A program made the translations under genes and the position numbers. The notes beneath the pieces were generated by a model that had not been told where the DNA came from, did not search any database, and worked only from the letters and a program-made list of their open reading frames with translations. Positions 23,900 through 32,030 of a DNA stretch of 64,000 nt are shown here, in pieces (the stretch's first letter is position 1; every line of letters starts with the position of its first letter). This DNA comes from UBA1479 sp048263775 (GTDB lineage: Bacteria > Pseudomonadota > Alphaproteobacteria > Rhodospirillales > Casp-alpha2): assembly GCA_048263775.1 (NCBI GenBank), contig JBLXDU010000007.1:124001-188000 (forward strand), given 5' to 3'.

Positions 23900-24892
23900 A
23901 TGAAAATCACCATTCTCGATGACTATTTCGACGTCATCCGCGGCCTGCCCTGTTTTCAGAAGATCGCCGGCCACGACGTCACCATCTGGAACGACCACGT
24001 CCAGGATACGGACGCATTGGCCGAACGCCTGAAGGACACGGAAGCCCTGGTCCTGATCCGCGAGCGCACCAAGATCCGCACGCCGCTTTTGGAACGTCTT
24101 CCCAATCTGAAACTGATCAGTCAGCGCAGTGTCTGGCCGCATATCGACGTCGACACCTGCACGGCACGTGGCATCGTGGTCTGTTCTGCCCAGCATGAGG
24201 GCACGCCGTCCTATGCCACGTCGGAACTGACCTGGGCCCTGATCCTGGCCGCCATGCGCCAGATTCCGCAGCAGATGGCCTCACTTCAGGCCGGCACATG
24301 GCAGATGGGCATGGGCCATTCCCTGCGCGGCAAGACGCTCGGGCTTTACGGCTATGGCCGTATTTCCCGCGCCGTCGCCGAGGTCGGCCGCGCCTTCGGC
24401 ATGCGCATTTTGGTGTGGGCCAGGGAAGCGTCCCGCGAAGCCGCCCGTGCCGAGGGCTGCGACGTGGCGGCCAGCAAGGAAGATTTCTTTCGCGATTGTG
24501 ACATCCTCAGCCTGCACATGCGCCTCAAGGATGCGACCAAGGGCATCGTCAGCCAGGCGGACCTGGAATTGATGAAGCCCACGGCGCTTCTGGTCAACAC
24601 GTCGCGCGCAGGCCTGATCCAGCCGGGGGCACTGGCGGCGGCGCTCAAGAATGGCCGTCCCGGCATGGCGGCAATTGATGTGTTCGGTCATGAACCTGTG
24701 ACCAAGGGCTCCGAGCCCCTGGTCGACATGCCCAACGTGACCTGCACGCCGCATATCGGCTACGTCACCGTCGACGAATGGGAAATTCATTTCACGGACA
24801 TCTTCGACCAGATTGTCGCTTTTGAAAAAGGTGCGCCCATCAACGTGGTCAACCCCGAGGTTTTGGCGGGCCAGGATCCACGACAGCAATAA
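23900..24892 (+). CDS. D-2-hydroxyacid dehydrogenase family protein
   Basis: A 330-residue NAD(P)-dependent dehydrogenase of the SerA/PdxB family. The nucleotide loop is GLYGYGRISRAV near residue 150, where the usual third glycine is Ser. The catalytic triad is present: Arg236 (NTSRAG), Glu265 (GHEP) and His285 (TPHIGY). The N-terminal substrate domain carries LISQRSVWPHID. It is followed after a few bases by an SHMT-like gene, so the two probably act in one pathway on a hydroxy- or amino-acid; the substrate is unknown. The ribosome site is weak and a G9 tract lies in the leader. Confidence 0.87.
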   Translation: MKITILDDYFDVIRGLPCFQKIAGHDVTIWNDHVQDTDALAERLKDTEALVLIRERTKIRTPLLERLPNLKLISQRSVWPHIDVDTCTARGIVVCSAQHEGTPSYATSELTWALILAAMRQIPQQMASLQAGTWQMGMGHSLRGKTLGLYGYGRISRAVAEVGRAFGMRILVWAREASREAARAEGCDVAASKEDFFRDCDILSLHMRLKDATKGIVSQADLELMKPTALLVNTSRAGLIQPGALAAALKNGRPGMAAIDVFGHEPVTKGSEPLVDMPNVTCTPHIGYVTVDEWEIHFTDIFDQIVAFEKGAPINVVNPEVLAGQDPRQQ

Positions 24893-24901
24893 GGAATGGC
24901 C

Positions 24902-26224
24902 ATGGCCAAACTGATCTCCCGTGACTGGGTGCCTGCCGATTGCGAGGCAGTGGTCCACCGGATCGCCGACGCCACAGCGGCGGACGGTACGGATGCCGTC
25001 GACGCCCGCATCGACACCCTGATCGCCCGCAACCGCGATATTCATGACCGCGAATGCTTCAATCTGAATCCGGCGACCAATGTCATGAATCCCAAGGCAG
25101 AAGCGGCGCTGGCCTCCGGCCTGGGGGCGCGGCCGTCGCTGGGCTATCCGGGGGCCAAGTACGAAATGGGTTTGGAGGCGATCGAGGAGATCGAGGTCAT
25201 CGCCGCCGAATTGGCCGCCGAGGTGTTTCGTGCGAACTTCGCGGAAATCCGCGTCGCTTCGGGCGCGCTCGCGAACCTTTATGCCTTCATGGCGACCTGC
25301 CGGCCGGGCGACGCGATCATCGCGCCGTCGCCGGAAATCGGTGGCCATGTCACCCATCACGCGGCGGGCTGCGCCGGGCTGTTTGGATTGACGACCCATC
25401 CAGCGCCGGTCGATGCCTCGGGCTACACGGTCGATCTCGGCGCCTTGCGTAAACTTGCCCAGGATGTGCAGCCGAAACTGATCACCATCGGCGGCAGCCT
25501 CAATCTGTTCCCTCATCCCGTGGCGGATATCCGTGCCATCGCCGACGAGGTCGGGGCCAAGGTGCTGTTCGACGCGGCCCATCTCTGCGGCATGGTCGCG
25601 GGTGGCGCTTGGCCCGACCCCCTGGCCCAGGGCGCGCATCTGATGACCATGAGCACCTACAAAAGCTTAGGCGGCCCTGCGGGCGGGCTGATCGTGACCA
25701 ACGACACGGACCTGGCCGAGCGGCTGGACGCCATCGCGTTCCCGGGAATGACGGCCAACTTCGACGCGGCCAAATCGGCGGCGCTGGCCATTACCTTGCT
25801 GGATTGGCGGGAATTTGGCCGGGCTTATGCCGATGAAATGGTGGCCATCTCCAAGGCATTGGCCTCGGCCCTCGATGACGAGGGCGTGGCCCTGTTCGCC
25901 AAAGATCGGGGCTTCACCACTTCCCATCAATTCGCGGTCCTGGCGGCCCCTTATGGCGGCGGACAGACGGCGGCCAAGAAGCTGCGTCGGGCGGGCTTCC
26001 TCGCCTGCGGCATCGGCCTGCCCGTGGACTCGGTGACGGGCGATTTGAACGGGCTTCGCATCGGCACGCCGGAACTGGTGCGCCGGGGCATGACCGTGGA
26101 CGACATGCCGCGCCTGGCCCGCCTGATCGCGCGGGCGCTTAATGCCAACGACCCGGACGCCTTGGCGTCGGAGGTTCGCGCGTGGCGGGAAACCTTTGAC
26201 GAGATCAAGTTCATCCGATCCTGA
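24902..26224 (+). CDS. SHMT-like PLP enzyme lacking the folate-site glutamate
   Basis: A 440-residue fold-type I PLP enzyme resembling serine hydroxymethyltransferase. Kept features: the ring-stacking His in GGHVTHH, Asp/His of FDAAHLCGMVAGG, internal-aldimine Lys254 in MSTYKSLGGPAGG and the carboxylate Arg in GLRIGTPELVRRGM. Lost: the Glu of the SHMT motif YAEGYPG, which is Leu80 here (PSLGYPG), and His before the Lys is Tyr. That argues against ordinary folate-dependent SHMT and for an aldolase or a different amino-acid reaction. The start at 24902 has AAGGA six bases upstream; 24896 is an alternative. It forms an operon with the dehydrogenase. Confidence 0.85.
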   Translation: MAKLISRDWVPADCEAVVHRIADATAADGTDAVDARIDTLIARNRDIHDRECFNLNPATNVMNPKAEAALASGLGARPSLGYPGAKYEMGLEAIEEIEVIAAELAAEVFRANFAEIRVASGALANLYAFMATCRPGDAIIAPSPEIGGHVTHHAAGCAGLFGLTTHPAPVDASGYTVDLGALRKLAQDVQPKLITIGGSLNLFPHPVADIRAIADEVGAKVLFDAAHLCGMVAGGAWPDPLAQGAHLMTMSTYKSLGGPAGGLIVTNDTDLAERLDAIAFPGMTANFDAAKSAALAITLLDWREFGRAYADEMVAISKALASALDDEGVALFAKDRGFTTSHQFAVLAAPYGGGQTAAKKLRRAGFLACGIGLPVDSVTGDLNGLRIGTPELVRRGMTVDDMPRLARLIARALNANDPDALASEVRAWRETFDEIKFIRS

Positions 26225-26234
26225 CGGGCTGGGA

Positions 26235-28025
26235 TCAGAACGGCCAGAACAGCAGGATCGACGGCACGGCGACCACCAGTACAACCCCCTGCAAGGGCAG
26301 GCCCAAACGCCAGTAATCGCCGAAGGCATAGCCGCCGGGCCCCATGACCAGTGCGTTGTTCTGATGCCCGATGGGCGTGACGAAGGCGCAGCTGGCGGCT
26401 ACGGCGACACCCATCAGCATGGGATCGGGATCGACGCCGAGGCGCTCCGACAGGGTGATTGCGACAGGGCCCATGATGACTGCTGTAGCGGCGTTGTTGA
26501 GCACCGCCGAAAGCGCCATGGTCACGGCCATCAACAGGGTCAGCACGGCAAGCGGGTTGAGCGGCAGGGGGCTGTCCAAAATGCCCTGGGCGATCAGTCC
26601 CGTGGTGCCCGTGGCATCAAAGGCGTCGCCGACGGGGATCAGGGCGCCGATCAGGACGACCACGGGCCAGTCGATGCCGTCGTAGATTTCCCGTACGGGT
26701 AGGATGTTGAGCACCACCATGGCCACGGCGGCAAGACCGAGGGCAATCGTGATCGGCATGATATTGAAGGTTGCGAGCGCAACGGCGGCGGCGAAGATGG
26801 CGATGGCCATGCGGGCGTGGCGGTGACTGGCCTCACCGAATTGGATGCGTTCCTGCAGGGTCAAGCAGCCCATACGGGCCATCAGATCGGGCATGTGATC
26901 ACGCGGACCGTAAAACAACACCAGATCGCCGGGACGGAACTTGAACTGGCCCATGCGGCCGCGAAACGCCCGGCCCTGGCGCGATACGGCCAGAATGTCC
27001 GTGTCGTAGCGCGAACGCAGGCGCAGCGATAGAAGCTCGCGCCCGATCATACGTGATCCCGGGCGCACAACGGCTTCGGCGAGGTCCATGTCCTCGTCGA
27101 TCATATTTTCCGACTTGGTGCCCTTCATGGTGCCGACCTTGAGGTCCATGGCCGTGGTCAGGCGGTCCAGTCCCTCGGACGAGGATTCCAGCAATAGCTT
27201 GTCGCCGACCTTCAGCCCGTCGCCCTGCGGCAGCTTGGCCATGCGCCGGCCGCGGCGGATGATGTTGACGATCAGCACGTCGCAATCGGTCGCCAGCATG
27301 CGCAATTCGCCCCGCGTCATGCCGACGGCGTCCGTGCCTTTGACCACGGTCGCCTCGGTCACGAACTTGTCGATGCCCATGTGATCACGGGTGGCGTCCT
27401 GCAGCAGGCGGCGTGTGGGGATCAGGAACCGCGCCGAGACCGCCAGAAAAGCGACCCCGATGCCGGCGACCAGGATGCCGACAGGCGTGAAGTCGAACAT
27501 GCCGAAGGGTTCGCCCGTCACCTTGGCGCGAAAGGCGGCGATGATGATGTTGGGCGGCGTGCCCAGAAGGGTAATCAACCCACCCAGGATGGTCGCGAAA
27601 GACAGCGGCATGAGTACCGCCCCGGCGTGGTATTTGGTTTTCAGGGTCGTCTGGATCGCTGCCGGCATGAGAAGTCCCAGCGCCGCCACGTTGTTCATGA
27701 CCGAAGACATCAACGCCCCCAGGCCCGACAGTACGGCAATGTGCCGCGCCATGCCGGTGGCCGACCGTTCAATGATCCGGGCCAGGATTTCCGACGCTCC
27801 GGTGCGCGCGAGGGTATGGCTGAGCACCAGGATCGCAGCCACGGTGATGGTCGCCGGATGGCCGAAGCCGGAAAAGGCCTCGCGGGCGGGAACCAGTCCC
27901 AGGACGACGGCCGCCAGCAGCACGCTGAAGGCGACCACGTCGTAGCGCCAGCGGTCCCAGACGAACAACGCCAGGGCCGCCGCGATCAGTCCGACAATGG
28001 TCATCTGGTCAAGGGTCATGTGCAC
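26235..28025 (-). CDS. SLC13-type transporter with two TrkA-C (RCK_C) domains
   Basis: A 596-residue inner-membrane protein. Two blocks of helices (about 8-205 and 405-596) flank a soluble insert with two RCK_C/TrkA-C domains (about 215-300 and 310-395). The SLC13/ArsB-like signature is seen as SSVMNNVAALGLLMP and TPPNIIIAAF in the first half and LNNAATAVIMGP and TPIGHQNNALVMGPGGY in the second. Such proteins carry dicarboxylates, sulfate or sulfonates with Na+; the substrate is uncertain. It converges on the SHMT-like gene. Confidence 0.9.
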   Translation of the reverse strand: MHMTLDQMTIVGLIAAALALFVWDRWRYDVVAFSVLLAAVVLGLVPAREAFSGFGHPATITVAAILVLSHTLARTGASEILARIIERSATGMARHIAVLSGLGALMSSVMNNVAALGLLMPAAIQTTLKTKYHAGAVLMPLSFATILGGLITLLGTPPNIIIAAFRAKVTGEPFGMFDFTPVGILVAGIGVAFLAVSARFLIPTRRLLQDATRDHMGIDKFVTEATVVKGTDAVGMTRGELRMLATDCDVLIVNIIRRGRRMAKLPQGDGLKVGDKLLLESSSEGLDRLTTAMDLKVGTMKGTKSENMIDEDMDLAEAVVRPGSRMIGRELLSLRLRSRYDTDILAVSRQGRAFRGRMGQFKFRPGDLVLFYGPRDHMPDLMARMGCLTLQERIQFGEASHRHARMAIAIFAAAVALATFNIMPITIALGLAAVAMVVLNILPVREIYDGIDWPVVVLIGALIPVGDAFDATGTTGLIAQGILDSPLPLNPLAVLTLLMAVTMALSAVLNNAATAVIMGPVAITLSERLGVDPDPMLMGVAVAASCAFVTPIGHQNNALVMGPGGYAFGDYWRLGLPLQGVVLVVAVPSILLFWPF

Positions 28026-28120
28026 TCACTCGGCCTTTAACGCAGGGGCTGTTCCGTGAGTGTGCGGTTCCGAAAGCCAAATTGAAAGGGGGCAATGGCG
28101 GTGCGGCCCATATGCTGGCA

Positions 28121-28154
28121 TAAAAAAAGAGGGCGGCCCTTTTAGGGGCCGCCC
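28121..28154 (-). terminator. Terminator after the second small gene
   Basis: On the minus strand, GGGCGGCCC (28154-28146) pairs with GGGCCGCCC (28139-28131) and is followed by TCTTTTTTTA. It ends the transcript of the small gene at 28287 and leaves an untranslated tail of about 130 bases. Confidence 0.88.
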
Positions 28155-28286
28155 GTCAGTTTGCCTATCTACTTCACAAGTAGGGAGATGGCGCCGTTCC
28201 GCCCCGTTTCGCCGGCAGGGGGGCTCGCCGGCGGGGGACCGAAGTCCCTGGGGCGCCGCTGGCAACCAAGCGGCACATGGGTTGTG

Positions 28287-28472
28287 TCAGCAGGGTGCGG
28301 GAACACCAGCCCGAGAGGTCCGGGCCTGGCGGTCGCCGATCGACGAATGGCGGAACATCCGGCCGATCACGTCGCGGATGGCTTCGGCCCGAAGTTGCCG
28401 GCCCCGGCGCACGCCGGCCTCGATCTCCGCGTGCGGAATGGCATTTCTCAGATCAAGCGGTGTCATGGGCAT
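28287..28472 (-). CDS. Small DUF1127/RSP_7527-like protein divergent from a LysR gene
   Basis: A 61-residue protein starting MPMTPLDLRNAI. The middle has RRGRQLRAEAIRDVIGRMFR, a basic helix of the kind seen in DUF1127/RSP_7527-type small proteins, and a 15-residue tail follows. GAGGAG lies seven bases before the ATG at 28472. It has its own terminator, and it diverges from the LysR gene at 28619, matching the small gene/LysR pair at 22494-23845. No catalytic motif. Confidence 0.72.
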   Translation of the reverse strand: MPMTPLDLRNAIPHAEIEAGVRRGRQLRAEAIRDVIGRMFRHSSIGDRQARTSRAGVPAPC

Positions 28473-28618
28473 GGTCGTTCTCCTCAAATCCGGATCAACG
28501 CGAAACGCGTCACCGATTGTTGAGGAAACCCTAACCTTTGCGGATTTGATTGATAATTAGGATAAACGGATTATGATTTATGAAATTAATTCACTAAAAA
28601 TTCGGTTTGGGAGACAAT

Positions 28619-29548
28619 ATGGACCGGGACAGTGAAATGGCAGTGTTTGTCCGCGCGGTAAACGGCGGCGGGTTCTCCGCCGCGGCCCGCGACCTGGGCA
28701 TTACACCGTCGGCGGTAAGCAAATTGGTCGGGCGGCTCGAAGACCGTCTGGGTGCGCGGCTTTTGAACCGCACCACGCGGTCGATCAGCCTGACCGAGGA
28801 GGGTCGCACCTATTACGAGCGTGCGGTGACCATCCTGGAAGAAATCGACGCGGCGGAGCTCGCCGTGCGTGAACTGCATGCGGAGCCGCGTGGAGTTCTC
28901 AAGGTTAATTCGTCGACGGCCTTTGGCCGCTACGCGGTGATCCCGCATCTGCACGAATTCATCGAGGCCTATCCCGAATTGCAGGTTCAATTCATCACCT
29001 CGGACAGCATGGTCGATCTGGTTGGGGAAGGTGTGGACGTCGGCCTGCGCATCGGCACGTTGACTGATTCATCATTGATCGCACGGCGGCTGACGGCGGT
29101 TAAACGGGTCGTTGCCGGGGCCCCCGCCTATTTCGAACGTCACGGTATTCCGCAGACGCCCGACGACCTGGTCCATCACAACTGCCTTCGCGTCAGTTTT
29201 GAGACCACGATCAACCGTTGGGAATTTAAAGGCGCCGACGGCCCCCGCATTATGGACGTCAACGGTTCGCTGGTGGTGAATGATGCTTCATTGCTGTACG
29301 ACGCGGCGATCGCCGGGGTCGGCCTGATCCGCGCGGCCCAGTTCCTGACCTGGGAAGCCTTGCGCGACGGCCGGCTGGTGCCGGTATTGCAGGAGTACGA
29401 AACCGAGGAAGGGCGCAGCGTGTTCGCCGTCTACCCCCCGGGCCGTCATCAGGCGCCCAAGGTGCGGGCATTCATCGATTGGCTGGTTGAACGGTTCGTC
29501 AAGAACCCGCCCTGGGAACAGCAAAACACAGGGGCCGGACAAGGCTAG
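28619..29548 (+). CDS. LysR-type regulator
   Basis: A 309-residue LysR regulator. The helix-turn-helix spans MAVFVRAVNGGGFSAAARDL and SAVSKLVGRLEDRLGARLLNR, typical of the large PecT/DmlR-like branch. The effector domain starts near 88 (GVLKVNSSTAFGRYAV). The ATG at 28619 with GGGAG five bases before it is preferred to TTG at 28607. It faces the small gene at 28287 across a 146-base AT-rich spacer and probably controls it. The stop overlaps the convergent SpoIIAA-like gene by four bases. Confidence 0.9.
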   Translation: MDRDSEMAVFVRAVNGGGFSAAARDLGITPSAVSKLVGRLEDRLGARLLNRTTRSISLTEEGRTYYERAVTILEEIDAAELAVRELHAEPRGVLKVNSSTAFGRYAVIPHLHEFIEAYPELQVQFITSDSMVDLVGEGVDVGLRIGTLTDSSLIARRLTAVKRVVAGAPAYFERHGIPQTPDDLVHHNCLRVSFETTINRWEFKGADGPRIMDVNGSLVVNDASLLYDAAIAGVGLIRAAQFLTWEALRDGRLVPVLQEYETEEGRSVFAVYPPGRHQAPKVRAFIDWLVERFVKNPPWEQQNTGAGQG

Positions 29549-30039
29549 CCGGTCATCGCCTGCAGGTTGTCGTCGAACAGCCAATTATAGGCCCGGTCGA
29601 GATCATGGAAACCAGACACGCGATGGTCGGTGATTTTCCGGATGGCGTTTGATGCGGAGCCAAAACTGTCAAAGCCTGCCGGAAGGTTGCGGTTCGGCGG
29701 CAGCACCATGGCCTTGCGTTCAAGACCGGCGGAAACCGCGCGCGGAAACACATCGTTGGCAAGCCAGTCTTCGGAACAATAGAAGCTTTGCGTCAGATGG
29801 CGCATATCGGCCATCCAATAGCTGTAGGCGCCGGTTTTCAGCATCTCGCAGACGTGGCTGCCGACAAGCCGGAAATTTTCCTCCGTTTCGAAATTGCCGA
29901 ACCAGAAGTCAGTAATCAGGCGTTCCTGCGGATTATGGCCGATGATCGCGAAGGGTTGACCGCTCTTCAACCTGAAGGTACGGACTTCCTCTACTTGCAT
30001 ATCTGACTTGGGATTGAGGTCGGAGACGGACATATTCAT
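29545..30039 (-). CDS. SpoIIAA/STAS-like hypothetical protein
   Basis: A 164-residue soluble protein. The pattern YWMADMRHLTQ, then WLANDVFPRAVSAGLERKAMVLP, then VSGFHDLDRAYNWLF is like STAS/SpoIIAA-like proteins in which a strand-helix unit ends in a WL motif. No catalytic residues are clear and the family assignment is tentative. AGGAG lies seven bases before the ATG at 30039. It is flanked by a convergent LysR gene and a divergent PadR gene; no operon partner. Confidence 0.6.
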   Translation of the reverse strand: MNMSVSDLNPKSDMQVEEVRTFRLKSGQPFAIIGHNPQERLITDFWFGNFETEENFRLVGSHVCEMLKTGAYSYWMADMRHLTQSFYCSEDWLANDVFPRAVSAGLERKAMVLPPNRNLPAGFDSFGSASNAIRKITDHRVSGFHDLDRAYNWLFDDNLQAMTG

Positions 30040-30214
30040 GGGATGGCTCCTGATCATTTCCCGTATCAGGTGCAATGCCCGTGCCAGCCATAAACGCCCG
30101 GTTTTGACGGGATATGAGGATCGTCTAACCCAATCTGACCAAGACGAACGTCATAATGACAAAAGTCATAGTGGCGGGGCGGTTCGCACCGCCTTACCGC
30201 CATCGGTATCTAAT

Positions 30215-30268
30215 GCATATAACGGCTGATGAAATATATCGGCTTGATATAGTATAAGATTGCATATA
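30215..30268. promoter_or_regulatory. Probable operator region of the PadR-RND operon
   Basis: An inverted repeat TATATC-N5-GATATA (30235-30251) lies between two copies of GCATATA (30215-30221 and 30262-30268) in an AT-rich stretch 64-117 bases before the PadR start. PadR repressors usually act on their own promoters, so this is the likely site. Confidence 0.45.
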
Positions 30269-30300
30269 GTTTCCGCGCCGATTTCACACTGCAAAGGACT

Positions 30301-30319
30301 GGGCCTGCCGTGCAGGCCC
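30301..30319 (+). promoter_or_regulatory. Hairpin in the PadR leader
   Basis: GGGCCTGC-CGT-GCAGGCCC forms an 8-bp stem ending 12 bases before the ATG at 30332. The start has only a weak ribosome site (GGAA), so the hairpin may limit translation. Confidence 0.6.
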
Positions 30320-30331
30320 GATTTCGGAACC

Positions 30332-30871
30332 ATGGACGCTAAAACCCTTTGTCTGGGCGTGCTCGTGATGGGCGATGCCTCTGGCTACGAAATCCGCAAG
30401 ATGTTCGAAGAGGGGCCCTTCGCCCATTTTCAGGACGTCGGCTACGGATCGATCTATCCGGCGTTGTCGAAATTGTCCGAGGAAGGCCTGATCGCGGTGA
30501 CCGACACCCCCGGCGAAGGCCATCCGGATAAGAAGGTCTATGCTGTGACGCCGACCGGGCGCGAGGTGTTCCGGCAATCGTTGGCGCGGGCACCCATGCC
30601 GGACAAGGTCCGGTCCGACGCGGCGTTCCTGATGTTCTTTGCCGAATTCCTGGATCGCGATCATTTGAACGCGGTCTATGACGATTACCTCGCCTTCTAT
30701 CGCGCGCGGGTCGAGATCATGCAGGGCCTGGATCCCGAGGGGGTACCTGAAGGCCGGTTGTTCGTGCGCGGTCTGGGACTGGCGTTTTATCAGGCGGTGG
30801 TCACCTACATGACGGAAAACCGTGACCTGCTTTTGAACGCAGGATCCGGCAAGGCCGACGCGGCGGAATAG
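30332..30871 (+). CDS. PadR family repressor
   Basis: A 179-residue regulator. The winged helix (TLCLGVLVMGDASGYEIRKM, YGSIYPALSKLSEEGLI, KVYAVTPTGREVF) is typical of PadR; the C-terminal half is a helical dimerisation domain of the Vir type. The ATG at 30332 (MDAKTLCLG) matches the family start. It is the first gene of an operon with the membrane-fusion and RND genes and most likely represses it, released by an inducer or exported compound. Confidence 0.9.
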   Translation: MDAKTLCLGVLVMGDASGYEIRKMFEEGPFAHFQDVGYGSIYPALSKLSEEGLIAVTDTPGEGHPDKKVYAVTPTGREVFRQSLARAPMPDKVRSDAAFLMFFAEFLDRDHLNAVYDDYLAFYRARVEIMQGLDPEGVPEGRLFVRGLGLAFYQAVVTYMTENRDLLLNAGSGKADAAE

Positions 30872-30881
30872 GGATACCTTC

Positions 30882-32030
30882 ATGAAACTACCCATCAAAC
30901 CATCGTATATCGCGGCCGCGGTCCTTGCCTTGGGGGCCATCGCGTGGATTTTCTCCGGCAATCTGGAGCAGGCAAAACGCCATTACGGCGTCACCACCGC
31001 CGACCCCGCCGCCTCCAGGGCGACGGTCGAGCCTGCCCCCGCCGGCGGCTCCGAAAAAGCGCTGGCCAAGGTCCGCGTGCGGCGCATGGAAGCGTTGGAT
31101 CGGGTGCGTGAAATCACCGTCACCGGGCGCACGGATGTCATTCTTGATGCCGAGGTGACGGCCGAGACAACGGGCCGGATCATCGAAATCGCGGCCTCCA
31201 AGGGGGCTTGGTTGGAAAAGGGCGACGTGATCCTGAAACTCGCCATGGACGACCGCGAGGCGAAATTGCGCGAGGCCGAAGCCCGTCTGGCCTACGAGCG
31301 CATCGGCTTCGAGGCCGCCAAGAAGCTGACCAAAAAAGGATTCCAGTCCGAGGTCAAGCTGGCCCAGGAGGAATCGGAACTGGCGCAGGCCAAGGCCGAA
31401 TTGGCCGCCATCAAGCTGGATGTCGAGCGCACGACCGTGCGCGCGCCCATTTCGGGTTACCTGGAAACCCTGCCCATCAACGTCGGTGACTATCTGAAAT
31501 CCGGGGACAAGATCGTGGTCATGATCAACCCTGATCCAATCCGCGTCGTCGCGCAGGTGTCGGAGCGGGATGTCCCGAACCTGAAATCGGGCGACACTGC
31601 CATCGCCCGCACGGTGCAGGGCCAGGACTTCATGGGGCCGATCCGCTATGTCGCGCAGCGCGCCGACGAAGCGACGCGCACCTTCCGGGTCGATGCCTGG
31701 TTGGAAAACCCGGACCACGTCCTGCGCGACGGGCAGACAATGGAGGTTCAGTTCCGGGCGGGGCAGGAAAAGGCGCACAAGGTATCGGCCGCCGTGCTGA
31801 CCCTGAACGACGCCGGCGAGATCGGCGTCAAATACGTGGATGACACCAACCGTGTCCGCTTTTCGATGGTCCGCATCATCGCCCATACGCCCGACGGCAT
31901 CTGGCTGGGCGGTCTGCCCGACAGGGTGACGCTGATTACTGTGGGTCAGGAATTCGTCACCGAAGGGCAGCTTGTCCAGCCGGTCGAGGAAAGCTCCCTG
32001 ACGGCAGGTAAGGGCGGTCCCGCGACATGA
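30882..32030 (+). CDS. RND efflux membrane-fusion protein
   Basis: A 382-residue periplasmic adaptor anchored by an N-terminal helix (about 8-25). The lipoyl half-motifs are AEVTAETTGRIIEI and VRAPISGYLETLPINVGDYL; between them lies a short alpha-hairpin (EARLAYERIGFEAAKKL to LAAIKLDVERT). The beta-barrel follows from about 205. It links the RND pump to an outer-membrane channel. It begins ten bases after padR and overlaps the pump gene by ATGA. Confidence 0.93.
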   Translation: MKLPIKPSYIAAAVLALGAIAWIFSGNLEQAKRHYGVTTADPAASRATVEPAPAGGSEKALAKVRVRRMEALDRVREITVTGRTDVILDAEVTAETTGRIIEIAASKGAWLEKGDVILKLAMDDREAKLREAEARLAYERIGFEAAKKLTKKGFQSEVKLAQEESELAQAKAELAAIKLDVERTTVRAPISGYLETLPINVGDYLKSGDKIVVMINPDPIRVVAQVSERDVPNLKSGDTAIARTVQGQDFMGPIRYVAQRADEATRTFRVDAWLENPDHVLRDGQTMEVQFRAGQEKAHKVSAAVLTLNDAGEIGVKYVDDTNRVRFSMVRIIAHTPDGIWLGGLPDRVTLITVGQEFVTEGQLVQPVEESSLTAGKGGPAT

